Part shown: positions 52,488 through 61,126 of the stretch, in pieces | How the letters are laid out: every line of letters starts with the position of its first letter | Numbering within the stretch: the first letter of the stretch is position 1 | NCBI RefSeq assembly: GCF_013408535.1 | Contig: NZ_JACBZA010000001.1 | Coordinates: 2,440,850-2,504,849, forward strand | Direction: 5' to 3' | Source: Actinopolymorpha cephalotaxi | GTDB lineage: Bacteria > Actinomycetota > Actinomycetes > Propionibacteriales > Actinopolymorphaceae | DNA: 64,000 nucleotides | Translations under genes and position numbers: made by a program | The notes under the pieces: generated by a model | Told to the model about the DNA's origin: nothing | The model's input: the letters and a program-made list of their open reading frames with translations, nothing else | Database searches by the model: none

Positions 52488-53107
52488 GGCTCCTGCCTTT
52501 CGTCCTGATGAGTGGATCGGCCGTGGAAGGTTGCCCACATCGGGCCCCAGCCGGCCTCGGGATCGGTGATGCGTGCGACGAAGTCGCGGACGAAGCCGGC
52601 CTCGGCGTCCAGGAGCGCGAGGCGGTACTCCTCCTCGACCAGGAACAGCGGGTGTACGCCACTCGCGACGGTCCGGTCGACCAGGTCGCGGATCTCGGCC
52701 CGCTGCTCGGCGAGCCGGGCGAGGCGATGGTCGAGAAGGCCGAGCACCTCCTGCGGCGGCAGGGCGGCGATCAGGGAGAGCGCGGCGACGAACTGGGGGT
52801 ATTCGTGGTTCGGCTCCCCGACCAGGTCGCGCATCCAGTCGTGCAGCTCCTCCCGCCCCGCGTCGGTGAGCGCGTAGACCGTCCGCTCCGGCCGCCCGCC
52901 CTCGCGGCTGGTCTCGTGCTCCACGACGAACCCTGCCCGGGCGAGCTGCCCGACCACCATGTAGAGCGAGGCGTGGGTGAACCTGATGCTGCGGTCGTCG
53001 CCGTGGTCGCGCAGGGACCTGCTCAGCTCGTACGGATGCATCGGTCGCTGCGTGAGGTAGGACAGCACCGCCAGCGCCAGCAGGTTGTTGACCTTGCGTT
53101 TCTTCAC
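52484..53107 (-). CDS. PadR-family transcriptional regulator
   Basis: A 207-residue protein opening VKKRKVNNLLALAVLSYLTQ, with RPMHPYELSRSLRDHGDDRS, FTHASLYMVVGQLARAGFVV and RPERTVYALTDAGREELHDW, the PadR winged helix, plus a C-terminal coiled dimerisation region. GTG 53107 is chosen by homology; an upstream TTG (53143) falls inside the operator palindrome. It should repress its own operon and respond to the monooxygenase substrate or a drug. Confidence 0.9.
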   Translation of the reverse strand: MKKRKVNNLLALAVLSYLTQRPMHPYELSRSLRDHGDDRSIRFTHASLYMVVGQLARAGFVVEHETSREGGRPERTVYALTDAGREELHDWMRDLVGEPNHEYPQFVAALSLIAALPPQEVLGLLDHRLARLAEQRAEIRDLVDRTVASGVHPLFLVEEEYRLALLDAEAGFVRDFVARITDPEAGWGPMWATFHGRSTHQDERQEP

Positions 53108-53138
53108 TTGGTCAGGATCGACTATCCGAGTGGTTGTA

Positions 53139-53154
53139 GTCAACCCTGACTAAT
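53139..53154. promoter_or_regulatory. Putative PadR operator
   Basis: A perfect 6-4-6 inverted repeat TAGTCA-accc-TGACTA lies just upstream of the PadR start and next to a TTGACT that could be the -35. Good candidate for autorepression. Confidence 0.5.
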
Positions 53155-53236
53155 CCCTGAGGCGTCAGACGGAATGCTCGGACAGGCCCAGGCGACGGCG
53201 GGCGACAGTGACAACCCGGCAATCCGGGCAAAGGGG

Positions 53237-54418
53237 TCAGGCCTCGAGCACGACCGCGAGCCCCTGGCCGACCCCGATGCACAGGGCCGCGAGTCCACGC
53301 CCGCCACCACGACGGCGCAGCTGCCAGGCCAGCGAGGCGACGATCCTCGCGCCGGACGCCCCGAGTGGATGCCCGAGGGCGATCGCACCGCCGCGCGGGT
53401 TGACGATCTCGGGGTCGAGGTCGGGCCAGTGCGCCAGGCAGGCCAGCGCCTGGGCGGCGAACGCCTCGTTCAGCTCCACCACGTCCAGGTCGGCCCAGCC
53501 GAGTCCGGCCCGGGCCAGCGCCTGCTCTGCCGCCCGCACCGGACCGACGCCGAACCGCCGCGGGTCGACCGCCGCGACGCCCCTGGACACCACCCGGGCC
53601 AGCGGCTCCACCCCGACCGAGCGGGCCGCGTCCAGGTCGCCGAGCAGCAGCGCCGCCGCACCGTCGTTCAGCGGCGAGGAGTTGCCCGCGGTGATCGTCC
53701 CGTCCGGGCGGAACGCCGGCCGCAGCGCGGCGAGGGCCTCGACGGTGGTGTCCGGCCGGATGCTCTCGTCGCGGTCCAGGTCGCAGCCGGGCACCGCCAC
53801 CACCTCGCCGGCGAACTCCCCGCCCGCCCACGCGGCCGCGGCCCGCCGGTGACTGCGGCAGGCGAACGCGTCCTGCGCCGCCCGCGAGATGGCGTACTCG
53901 CCCGCCAGCGCCTCGGTCGCCTCACCGAGCGACACCGTCCACTCCGGCGGCATCGCCGGGTTGACCATGCGCCAGCCCAGCGTCGTCGAGTGCAGCGTCT
54001 GCGACTCACGCGGAAAGCCACGCTCGGGCTTGGGCAGCACCCACGGCGCGCGGCTCATCGACTCCACCCCGCCGGCGACGCATAGTGACGCCTCGCCGAC
54101 GGCGATCGTACGGCTTGCCGTCATGACCGCCTCCATCCCCGAGCCGCACAGCCGGTTGACGGTGGCGCCGGGCACCGAGGCCGGCAGCCCCGCCAGCAGC
54201 ACGGCCATCCGGGCGACGTTGCGGTTGTCCTCGCCCGCGCCGTTGGCGGCACCGAACACCACGTCGTCGACGCGCGCCGGGTCCAGCCCCGGATTGCGGC
54301 GTACGACCTCGCCGACGACGTGCGCGGCGAGGTCGTCGGGGCGTACGCCGGCCAGCGCTCCGGCGTACCGGCCGATCGGCGTACGCACGGCATCGAGCAC
54401 GAACACCTCGTGGATCAC
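53237..54418 (-). CDS. Acetyl-CoA acetyltransferase (thiolase)
   Basis: A 393-residue thiolase: VLDAVRTPIGRYAGALAGVR, the nucleophile Cys in TVNRLCGSGMEAVMTASRT, VELNEAFAAQALACLAHWPD, NPRGGAIALGHPLGASGARI (active-site His) and ALCIGVGQGLAVVLEA (second Cys). It interconverts acetyl-CoA units with acetoacetyl-CoA or longer 3-ketoacyl-CoA. GTG 54418 has AGGAG upstream; the frame is open further but adds an atypical leader. Confidence 0.93.
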   Translation of the reverse strand: MIHEVFVLDAVRTPIGRYAGALAGVRPDDLAAHVVGEVVRRNPGLDPARVDDVVFGAANGAGEDNRNVARMAVLLAGLPASVPGATVNRLCGSGMEAVMTASRTIAVGEASLCVAGGVESMSRAPWVLPKPERGFPRESQTLHSTTLGWRMVNPAMPPEWTVSLGEATEALAGEYAISRAAQDAFACRSHRRAAAAWAGGEFAGEVVAVPGCDLDRDESIRPDTTVEALAALRPAFRPDGTITAGNSSPLNDGAAALLLGDLDAARSVGVEPLARVVSRGVAAVDPRRFGVGPVRAAEQALARAGLGWADLDVVELNEAFAAQALACLAHWPDLDPEIVNPRGGAIALGHPLGASGARIVASLAWQLRRRGGGRGLAALCIGVGQGLAVVLEA

Positions 54419-54615
54419 CGCACCGGCTCCTTCCTGCCCGTCGCACCATCGATGACCGCCTGGCTCATACGCCCGGCTCATAGCTCAGCGCATCCCTGTG
54501 TGTACAGGCGGTTCACGGTCTCCGGTCATCCTCCGCCGCCGGTCGCGCCGGTGTCGAGCCGAGCCCGGCGCGTCGGATTTCGGGAGAAGTTGATCTTGGT
54601 TATATCGTTCGGCAC

Positions 54616-55200
54616 GTGCCCGGATCCCGCATACGTTCCGCCGTGCGCCTGCTGGTCGTCGACCCGCTGGACCGGCTCCTCCTCTTCCACGCCAATCCCG
54701 GACGGGGCCACGCGGACGGATTCTGGTTCTGTCCCGGCGGCGGCGTCCAGGCAGGGGAGTCGGCGCTGCAGGCGGCCACCCGCGAGCTGAACGAGGAGAC
54801 CGGTCTGCACGTCGACCCCGACCGCATCCGGGGCCCGGTGTGGACCCGCCGGCACGTCGTACCCCTCGCTCACGCCGACGACCCGGGCACGGCCGGCGGC
54901 GAGCGGGCCGGCAGCGACAAGGGTGCCTACGACGACCTGGACGCCGGGGACGCCTTGGACCTCCTGGACCAGCGGGAGCAGTTCTTCGTCTACCGCGCGC
55001 CGAACACTCCCGCCATCCACGCCATCGGTGACCCGTGGTCGGCACGCGACGGCCACCAGGCCTACCGGTGGTGGAGCCGGCGCGACCTGGAGGCCGGTCC
55101 CGCCGACGCGGCCGTGTTCGCGCCCCGCCGGCTGCCGGAGCTGTTCCCGGAGATCCTCGCCGGTCGCTGGGAGAACCCGCCCCGCGACGTCGGCGCCTGA
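54616..55200 (+). CDS. NUDIX hydrolase
   Basis: A 194-residue protein with a complete NUDIX box: GGGVQAGESALQAATRELNE followed by ETG (G-x5-E-x7-R-E-x2-E-E). Substrate is open among nucleoside diphosphate derivatives. The GTG start lies 9 nt after a TATATC -10-like element (54601-54606) and has no Shine-Dalgarno, so it is probably leaderless. It carries an insertion rich in Asp/Ala near residue 100. Confidence 0.9.
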   Translation: MPGSRIRSAVRLLVVDPLDRLLLFHANPGRGHADGFWFCPGGGVQAGESALQAATRELNEETGLHVDPDRIRGPVWTRRHVVPLAHADDPGTAGGERAGSDKGAYDDLDAGDALDLLDQREQFFVYRAPNTPAIHAIGDPWSARDGHQAYRWWSRRDLEAGPADAAVFAPRRLPELFPEILAGRWENPPRDVGA

Positions 55201-55298
55201 ACCGTCCGCCCCACGCCTGACCCTCCCGCCCCCAGGACAGAGTGCTGCTCGCGGATATGCGGTAGCCGCACGCCGCGTGGACCCCTAGTCTCACGTCG

Positions 55299-56657
55299 AT
55301 GACTTCGATCGTGCTGACGAACGACACCCGGGACCTGGGCGACGGTCTCGTGCTGCGCTGGTCCACCCCCGAGGACACCGACGCCCTCGCCGAGCTGGCC
55401 GGTGCGGTGTTCCGCGACGACGGCGACGAGCAGCCCAACCAGGTCCTCATGGACGTCGTACGCCGCCACATGCGCGGCGACCACCCACTCCTCGGACCGA
55501 CCGACTACGTCGTGGTCGAGGACACCACCGCCGACCGGAAACGGTTCGTCGCCTGTGCGTGCTACCAGCAGGAGGAGTGGACCTACGACGGGGTTTCGCT
55601 CCCGGTCGGCCGGCCCGAGATCGTCGCGGCGGATCCGGAACACCGCCGGCGCGGACTCGTCCGGAAGATCTTCGGCGTCATCCACGACCGGTGCGCCCGG
55701 GACGGAAAACTGGTCCAGTCGATCACCGGAATCCCCTATTTCTACCGGCAGTTCGGCTACGAGTACGCCGTCGACCTCGGCGGCACGCTCTCGTTTCCGG
55801 TCTCGCTGCTGCCCGAGGCCAAGGCCGGTGAGACGCTGCCCTACCGGCTCAGAAAGGCAACCAGGGAAGACGTTCCCGCGTTGATCGCCTGTTACCAGCA
55901 GGGCCAGCGGGGGAGTCTGGTGAGTTCCCGGCTCGCGGAGAAGTACTGGTCGTACAACATCGACGCCGAGAACGACCCCGATCCGCGCCGCGGCTATGCC
56001 CGGGTGCGCATCATCGAGTCGGTCGACGGGGAGTTCCGCGGTCTGGCGGTGACGCAGGGGAGTGGCGCCCATTTCCGGGTCAGCCTGCTCGAGTTCGCCG
56101 CGGGCACCAACCTGGCCGGAATGCGGCCCTCGCTGCTGCGGGGCCTCGTGGAGCTTGCCGGCCAGCAGCTCCCGAACGCGCCGGACACCGAGCCGCTCGG
56201 CAGGCTCGTCTTCGAGCTCGGCCGGGACCATCCGTTCTACCCGATGATTCCGGCCGAGTACGGCCCCCGGCTGGATCCGCCGTACGCGTGGTACGTCCGC
56301 GTGCCGGACCTGCCTGCCGTCCTGCGCCGGATCGCCCCGGTCCTCGAGCGCCGGCTGGCGGACTCGGCCATGGCCGGCTACGGCGGCGACCTGCTGCTCG
56401 ACTTCTACCGCTCGTCCGTACGGCTGACCTTCACCGACGGCCGGCTCACCGACGCGCGTGACGAGGGGCCGACCGACCGGCAGGACAAGTCGCCGCGTGC
56501 GAGCTTCCCGCCACTGGTGTTCCTGCGGTCGCTGTTCGGGCACGCGTCGCTGGAGGAGCTCCGCGCCGGCTACCCCGACGTCGGCGCCGACGGGACGGCC
56601 GGGCCGCTGGTGAACGCGTTGTTCCCCAAGCGGCCGTCCCGCCTGTTCGCGCCCTGA
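55299..56657 (+). CDS. Eis-like GNAT-family N-acetyltransferase
   Basis: A 452-residue protein. The N-terminal GNAT domain has VGRPEIVAADPEHRRRGLVR (acetyl-CoA pyrophosphate loop) and ITGIPYFYRQFGYEYAVDLG; a second GNAT-like domain and a C-terminal sterol-carrier-like part (FTDGRLTDA, FPPLVFLRSLFGHASLEELR) follow, as in the Eis family, which acetylates amines including aminoglycosides. TAGTCT lies 8 nt before ATG 55299 without a Shine-Dalgarno, suggesting a leaderless transcript. Confidence 0.85.
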   Translation: MTSIVLTNDTRDLGDGLVLRWSTPEDTDALAELAGAVFRDDGDEQPNQVLMDVVRRHMRGDHPLLGPTDYVVVEDTTADRKRFVACACYQQEEWTYDGVSLPVGRPEIVAADPEHRRRGLVRKIFGVIHDRCARDGKLVQSITGIPYFYRQFGYEYAVDLGGTLSFPVSLLPEAKAGETLPYRLRKATREDVPALIACYQQGQRGSLVSSRLAEKYWSYNIDAENDPDPRRGYARVRIIESVDGEFRGLAVTQGSGAHFRVSLLEFAAGTNLAGMRPSLLRGLVELAGQQLPNAPDTEPLGRLVFELGRDHPFYPMIPAEYGPRLDPPYAWYVRVPDLPAVLRRIAPVLERRLADSAMAGYGGDLLLDFYRSSVRLTFTDGRLTDARDEGPTDRQDKSPRASFPPLVFLRSLFGHASLEELRAGYPDVGADGTAGPLVNALFPKRPSRLFAP

Positions 56658-56789
56658 CCCACCGAACCTCGCAATGCGGTCACACGGGGCAGTGACAAGC
56701 CGGCCTTGACGTTCACCGGCCGGAGACGTCGAGCGGTCGGAGGGCCGGCCTGCTGGGCGGTTCCGGCCCGGCATGGCAGGATCTCGAAG

Positions 56790-57236
56790 GTGAGCAGCAC
56801 CCCGTCCGAGCACCGCCTGCGTGACCTCGCCCTGCTGCGCCGCGTCCGCGACCGGATCGACAGGGAGTACGCCCAGCCGCTGGACGTCGAGGCGCTCGCC
56901 CGCGGCGTGCACATGTCCGCCGGGCACCTGAGCCGCCAGTTCCGGTTGGCCTACGGCGAGTCCCCGTACGGCTATCTGATGACCCGGCGGATCGAGCGGG
57001 CGATGGCGCTGCTGCGCCGCGGCGACCTCAGCGTCACCGAGGTGTGTTTCGAGGTCGGCTGCGCCTCGCTGGGGACCTTCAGTACCCGATTCACCGAACT
57101 GGTCGGAATGCCACCCAGCGTCTACAAACGCGAGGCGGCACAGGGAAGTGCGCAGCTACCGGCGTGTGTGGCCAAACAGGTGACCAGACCGATCAGGAAT
57201 CAAGAAGCACGGCTGGTGGGGTCGCAACTAGCGTGA
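56790..57236 (+). CDS. AraC-family transcriptional regulator (DNA-binding domain only)
   Basis: A 148-residue protein: RDRIDREYAQPLDVEALARG, the first HTH VHMSAGHLSRQFRLAYGESP, then TRRIERAMALLRRGDLSVTE and VCFEVGCASLGTFSTRFTEL, the two-helix-turn-helix AraC domain without an effector domain. The GTG at 56790 is the likely start. It precedes two glyoxalase-fold genes and probably activates them. Confidence 0.9.
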   Translation: MSSTPSEHRLRDLALLRRVRDRIDREYAQPLDVEALARGVHMSAGHLSRQFRLAYGESPYGYLMTRRIERAMALLRRGDLSVTEVCFEVGCASLGTFSTRFTELVGMPPSVYKREAAQGSAQLPACVAKQVTRPIRNQEARLVGSQLA

Positions 57237-57241
57237 CCGGC

Positions 57242-57652
57242 ATGGACATCACCATTCACACCAGCGTCCTCCCGCACGAGGACCCCGAGGCCTCCTTGGC
57301 CTTCTACCGCGACCGGCTCGGCTTCGAGGTCCGCCAGGACGTCGGAAAGGGCACCATGCGCTGGATCACCGTCGGACCGCCCGGCCAGCCCGACACCTCG
57401 ATCCTGCTGGCGCCGCCGTTTGCCGACCCGGGCATCACCGACGACGAGCGCCGCACGGTCGCCGAGATGATGGCCAAGGGCACCTACGGCTGGATTCTCC
57501 TTGCCACAAAGGATCTTGACGGCACGTTCGAGAAGGTCCAGGCGGGCGACGTGGAGGTCGTACAGGAGCCGACCGACCAGCCCTACGGCGTACGCGACTG
57601 CGCCTTCCGGGACCCCGCGGGCAACATGGTCCGCATCCAGGAGGTTCGCTGA
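57242..57652 (+). CDS. VOC/glyoxalase-fold protein
   Basis: A 136-residue VOC protein: HTSVLPHEDPEASLAFYRDR, FEVRQDVGKGTMRWITVGPP and CAFRDPAGNMVRIQEVR, a typical DUF-type glyoxalase/bleomycin-resistance fold. It could bind a metal via HTSV-type His and Glu, but catalysis is not shown. It starts 5 bp after the AraC stop. Confidence 0.88.
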   Translation: MDITIHTSVLPHEDPEASLAFYRDRLGFEVRQDVGKGTMRWITVGPPGQPDTSILLAPPFADPGITDDERRTVAEMMAKGTYGWILLATKDLDGTFEKVQAGDVEVVQEPTDQPYGVRDCAFRDPAGNMVRIQEVR

Positions 57653-57653
57653 C

Positions 57654-58268
57654 ATGGCCGCCATCAAGGCGATCACCATCGAGGCGCCCGATCCCGGTGC
57701 GGCCAACGCCTTCTACGACAGGGCTTTCGGGCTGGGCGGCACGATTCGGACCCGTGCCGGGGAAGCGGCGACCACGGGCTTTCGCGGATGCGCACTGTCG
57801 CTGGTGGTGTCGCAGCCCGGCACCGTCGACAGTCTGATCGGCACCGCGATCGACGCCGGAGCCACCACCCTCAAGCCGGCCACGAAGAGCTTCTGGGGAT
57901 ACGGGGGAGTTGTCCAGGCGCCCGACGGCACCATCTGGAAGGTCGCGACCTCGGCCAAGAAGAACACCGGCCCGGTCACCAGGGACGTGGACGACATCGT
58001 GCTGCTGCTCGGCGTGAACGACGTCAAGGCCAGCAAGGAGTTCTATGTCAACCACGGTTTGACAGTGAGCAGGAGCTTCGGCAGGAAGTACGTCGAGTTC
58101 GACGGCTCGTCCTCGTCGGTGAAGCTGGCGCTCTACGGTCGCAAGGCAGCGGCCAGGGACGTCGGCGTCGACCCGGACGGCTCCGGCTCGCACCGGGTCG
58201 TCATCGGCACCGACGCCGGTCCGTTCACCGACCCGGACGGCTTCGCCTGGGAGCCGGCCCCGGCCTGA
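57654..58268 (+). CDS. VOC/glyoxalase-fold protein with two domains
   Basis: A 204-residue protein with two VOC repeats: IEAPDPGAANAFYDRAFGLG with GYGGVVQAPDGTIWKVATS, then LLLGVNDVKASKEFYVNHGL with FTDPDGFAWEPAPA. It lies 1 bp after the previous gene's stop, with CAGGAGG 9 nt upstream, so the AraC-VOC-VOC set is one operon. Substrate unknown; such pairs are common and often detoxify small electrophiles. Confidence 0.85.
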   Translation: MAAIKAITIEAPDPGAANAFYDRAFGLGGTIRTRAGEAATTGFRGCALSLVVSQPGTVDSLIGTAIDAGATTLKPATKSFWGYGGVVQAPDGTIWKVATSAKKNTGPVTRDVDDIVLLLGVNDVKASKEFYVNHGLTVSRSFGRKYVEFDGSSSSVKLALYGRKAAARDVGVDPDGSGSHRVVIGTDAGPFTDPDGFAWEPAPA

Positions 58269-58328
58269 GGGAGCCCAGGGTCTGTCCCGACGCCGTGGCG
58301 AGTGTGGCGTGGCCGGGCCGCGGCGAAG

Positions 58329-59006
58329 TCACCCCAGTACGCCCACCAGGGCGCGGACGATCACGGCGTCCTCGTCGAACTGGTCGCGCGGGTTGCCCTC
58401 GGCCGGGGCCGCCGCCAGCAGGGCGGACACCTGGGGGTGACTTCCCGCGGCGGCGACGTGGCGGAGGTAGGCGGAGCGGCCGGGTGCGCCGGTGTCCGCG
58501 GCGGCCTGCTCGTTCTGGACGAACAGCGCGGTCAGCCCACCGAGAAGAGCGAACGCCTCGACCTTGCGCGCCGCCGCGGCGGGATGGTCGGCGAGCACGC
58601 CGAGAACGTGCTCCATGAGATCGATCCCGTGGGGGCCGAGAGTGGGGCGGCGTACGACCATGGTGGGCAGCCACGGATGGCGGCGCATGATCTGCCGGGC
58701 CTGACGTGCGACGACGAGCAGGTCCGCCTGCCAGTCTCCACTGGGTGCGGGCAGATCGTATTCGCTCCCGACGCTGTCGGTCATCAGGTCGAGCAGGTCC
58801 TCGCGAGTGGCCACGTAGCGGTAGAGCGAGGCGGCACCGGTGCCCAGGGCGGACGCGACGCGGCGCATCGAAACGGCCTCCAGGCCCTCGCGGTCGGCGA
58901 TCTCCACCGCGGCCGCCGTGATCTCGGCGCGGCTGCGTTCGGCCCGGCGTCCGAGTGGCGCCTGCTCCGGCCGCATCCAGATCACCGGCTCCTGCTGTCC
59001 CGCCAT
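58329..59006 (-). CDS. TetR-family transcriptional regulator
   Basis: A 225-residue regulator: RAEITAAAVEIADREGLEAV, SMRRVASALGTGAASLYRYV and ATREDLLDLMTDSV form the TetR HTH; the C-terminal ligand domain includes GIDLMEHVLGVLADHPAAAA. GGGAGG lies 7 nt before the ATG. It is divergent from the hydrolase gene, with a strong palindrome between them. Confidence 0.92.
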   Translation of the reverse strand: MAGQQEPVIWMRPEQAPLGRRAERSRAEITAAAVEIADREGLEAVSMRRVASALGTGAASLYRYVATREDLLDLMTDSVGSEYDLPAPSGDWQADLLVVARQARQIMRRHPWLPTMVVRRPTLGPHGIDLMEHVLGVLADHPAAAARKVEAFALLGGLTALFVQNEQAAADTGAPGRSAYLRHVAAAGSHPQVSALLAAAPAEGNPRDQFDEDAVIVRALVGVLG

Positions 59007-59041
59007 CCGTCACCTCCCGTGTCGACCCGACCCTACCTATC

Positions 59042-59069
59042 GCGTACGGTGTTCGCGAACATCGTACGC
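59042..59069. promoter_or_regulatory. 28-bp palindromic TetR operator
   Basis: GCGTACG (59042-59048) and CGTACGC (59063-59069) frame the perfect core TGTTCGCGAACA, with one mismatched pair overall. It lies between the divergent TetR and hydrolase genes, positioned to repress both. Confidence 0.7.
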
Positions 59070-59095
59070 AAACATGGCCGGTGAACGGAGACCCG

Positions 59096-60007
59096 ATGAC
59101 GCGCTTCACGCACAACGGCGAGATCACGATCGCCTACGAGGACCTTGGCGGAGCGGGCGGCGACCCGCTGCTGCTGGTCATGGGACTGGGCACCTCACGG
59201 TTCTGGTGGCCGGACGGCCTGGTGTCCGAACTGGTCGACCGCGGCTTCCACGTGGCCGCCTACGACCAGCGCGACGCGGGCGAGTCCACCCATCTGCCCG
59301 ACCGCCGCGACGGCTCACCGATCGGCGCCATGGTGCACCGTGGCGCTCCGCCCTACAGCGCCGAGGACCTCACCGACGACGCGGTCGCCGCCCTCGACGC
59401 CCTCGGCTGGGAACGCGCCCACGTCTTCGGTCACTCGATGGGCGGGCTCGTCGCACAGCGCACCGCGATCCGCCACCCGGGGCGCGTGCTGAGCCTCACC
59501 TCCTCCTCGGCCGTTCCCAGCGACGCCGGCGGCCTGCGCGTCCTGCGCTACGTGCGCCTCGGGTGCCTGCCCCGGCTCGCGCGGCTTCACCACCCCGACA
59601 CCCCGCAGGGCAACCTGGACCTGGCGGTGGCGGTCGTCCGCGTGCTGGCCGCGCCCGGTCAGCACGTCGACGAACGCGACGTACGCGAGTTCGTCGACAA
59701 GGACGCGGCCCACCAGGCCACCGGCCTGCGGGACACGAAGGCGCAGAGCCGTCAGGTCGGCGCGAAGTGGCACGGGGGAGCCCTGGCCGAGATCGCCGCG
59801 CCGACCCTGGTATTGCACGGCGAGGGCGACCCGCTGATACGCCCGTCCGCCGCACGCGCCATCGTCGATGCCGTACCCGGTGCCCGGCTGCGCACCCTCC
59901 CCGGAGTCGGCCACTTCCTCACCCGCGACACCTGGGCCACCTACGCCGGCGAGGTGCGCGCGCTGGCCGACCGCGCCCACGAGGTCGACGGGGCCGCACA
60001 CCGCTGA
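59096..60007 (+). CDS. Alpha/beta-hydrolase
   Basis: A 303-residue hydrolase: LLLVMGLGTSRFWWPDGLVS, FHVAAYDQRDAGESTHLPDR, nucleophile elbow VFGHSMGGLVAQRTAIRHPG, Asp in VLHGEGDPLIRPSAARAIVD and His in LPGVGHFLTRDTWATYAGEV. The pattern fits esterases and epoxide/lactone hydrolases. ATG 59096 has GGAG 5 nt upstream. Probably derepressed when the TetR protein binds its ligand. It ends 13 bp from the convergent recombinase. Confidence 0.9.
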   Translation: MTRFTHNGEITIAYEDLGGAGGDPLLLVMGLGTSRFWWPDGLVSELVDRGFHVAAYDQRDAGESTHLPDRRDGSPIGAMVHRGAPPYSAEDLTDDAVAALDALGWERAHVFGHSMGGLVAQRTAIRHPGRVLSLTSSSAVPSDAGGLRVLRYVRLGCLPRLARLHHPDTPQGNLDLAVAVVRVLAAPGQHVDERDVREFVDKDAAHQATGLRDTKAQSRQVGAKWHGGALAEIAAPTLVLHGEGDPLIRPSAARAIVDAVPGARLRTLPGVGHFLTRDTWATYAGEVRALADRAHEVDGAAHR

Positions 60008-60020
60008 CGGGCAGGCGTTT

Positions 60021-61082
60021 TCAGTCGCTGGCGAGGGGCGAACTGTCGATGGCCTCGGCGGCGGCGCTCATCGACTCGTCCATGTAGACAGACGTCGTGG
60101 CCAGACTGGAGTGCCCGGCGATCTGGGCGACCGTCGCGATGTCCACACCGGCGCGGGCGAGAACCGTCAGGGCCGTGTGCCGCAGGGAGTGCGGTGTCGC
60201 CCGCCGGCCGAGAAACTCCTTGGTGTAACGCTCCACCATCCGCTGCAGGTCTCGTGGGGAGAGCCGCTTCCCGCGTACGGATACGAACAGCGCGCTGGCC
60301 GCGTCGTCGACCTTGATGCGTTCCGCACGGTCCAGTGACGTCGGCTGCGGAGGTGGCGGACGCTCCTCGGACAGGTATCTCTCGATGGTCCGGAAGGTCG
60401 CAGGTGACAGCGGCAGGTCGCGGTTCTTTCCGCCCTTTCCGCGTACGTGCAGAACCGGCGTGCGGGTCTCCTCGTGCAGCCGGATGTCGCTGCGGTTGGC
60501 GCCGCACAGCTCCGACACCCGTGGTCCCGACTCGACCAGGAGCCGCAGGATCGCCTCGTCGCGGACGGACAGCTTCTGGTCGGCTCGCAGGGCTTCCTGC
60601 GCCCGGCGGCTCGGCGAAGCCCGCAGCAGCAGGGCTTCGTCGACCCGCAGCCCGAGCCGGGCGCCCACCGCTCGCCGCGGGGTGCGCGGCGCGGCGACCC
60701 GTGTGGTGGGGTCGACCTGGACGTAACCCTTGTCCGAGGCCCAGCGGAACAGCCCGCGCACCGCGGCGAACCAGCGGGCAAGGAGATGCTGGCCGCGACC
60801 TGGGGGAGTGGAGCCGTCCTCGGCGATCTTCAGCCCTTTGGTGAACCGACGATCCGGCGCCTTGGCGATGGCCGTCAGCGCGGCTTCGAGATGGTCGGAC
60901 TCGATCGTGTCGAGGACGGTGCCGGGGCCCAGGAGAGAGGTGAAGTCGGTGAGGTCGCGGTGGTAGGCGTGCAACGTGGCGGCGCTGAGCTGGGAACGCA
61001 TCACGCGGCGCTCGAGCACTTCGAGATACTCCAGCACGGCGTCGTGCACGGTCACCGTGGACGACGTTTTCGGCTCGCTCAT
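60021..61082 (-). CDS. Xer-like tyrosine recombinase next to the terminus
   Basis: A 353-residue integrase with all catalytic residues: Arg in LVESGPRVSELCGANRSDIR, Lys in RGKGGKNRDLPLSP, H-x-x-R in TPHSLRHTALTVLARAGVDI, the second His in AGHSSLATTSVYMDES and its Tyr. The N-terminal SAM-like domain has AVLEYLEVLERRVMRSQLSA. It is longer than canonical XerC/XerD (about 300). ATG 61082 is preferred; the frame is open to 61220 but that crosses a perfect inverted repeat at 61097-61126. No excisionase, phage or conjugation genes are adjacent. Confidence 0.92.
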   Translation of the reverse strand: MSEPKTSSTVTVHDAVLEYLEVLERRVMRSQLSAATLHAYHRDLTDFTSLLGPGTVLDTIESDHLEAALTAIAKAPDRRFTKGLKIAEDGSTPPGRGQHLLARWFAAVRGLFRWASDKGYVQVDPTTRVAAPRTPRRAVGARLGLRVDEALLLRASPSRRAQEALRADQKLSVRDEAILRLLVESGPRVSELCGANRSDIRLHEETRTPVLHVRGKGGKNRDLPLSPATFRTIERYLSEERPPPPQPTSLDRAERIKVDDAASALFVSVRGKRLSPRDLQRMVERYTKEFLGRRATPHSLRHTALTVLARAGVDIATVAQIAGHSSLATTSVYMDESMSAAAEAIDSSPLASD

Positions 61083-61096
61083 GGCCGGAAACCTAC

Positions 61097-61126
61097 CATG
61101 TCGTGTAAGTGCTATTACACGACATG
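61097..61126. repeat. Perfect dif-like inverted repeat upstream of the recombinase
   Basis: CATGTCGTGTAA (61097-61108) and TTACACGACATG (61115-61126) are exact complements separated by GTGCTA. Eleven to twelve-bp arms around a 6-bp centre, with TAA/TTA touching the spacer, is the architecture of Xer/dif recombination sites. It lies 14 bp upstream of the recombinase start. It could be its recombination site, an autoregulatory operator, or both. Confidence 0.65.

Noticed and set aside
53107-53143. TTG start for PadR at 53143
   Set aside because: It falls in the operator palindrome and lacks a usable Shine-Dalgarno; homology starts at VKKRKVNN.
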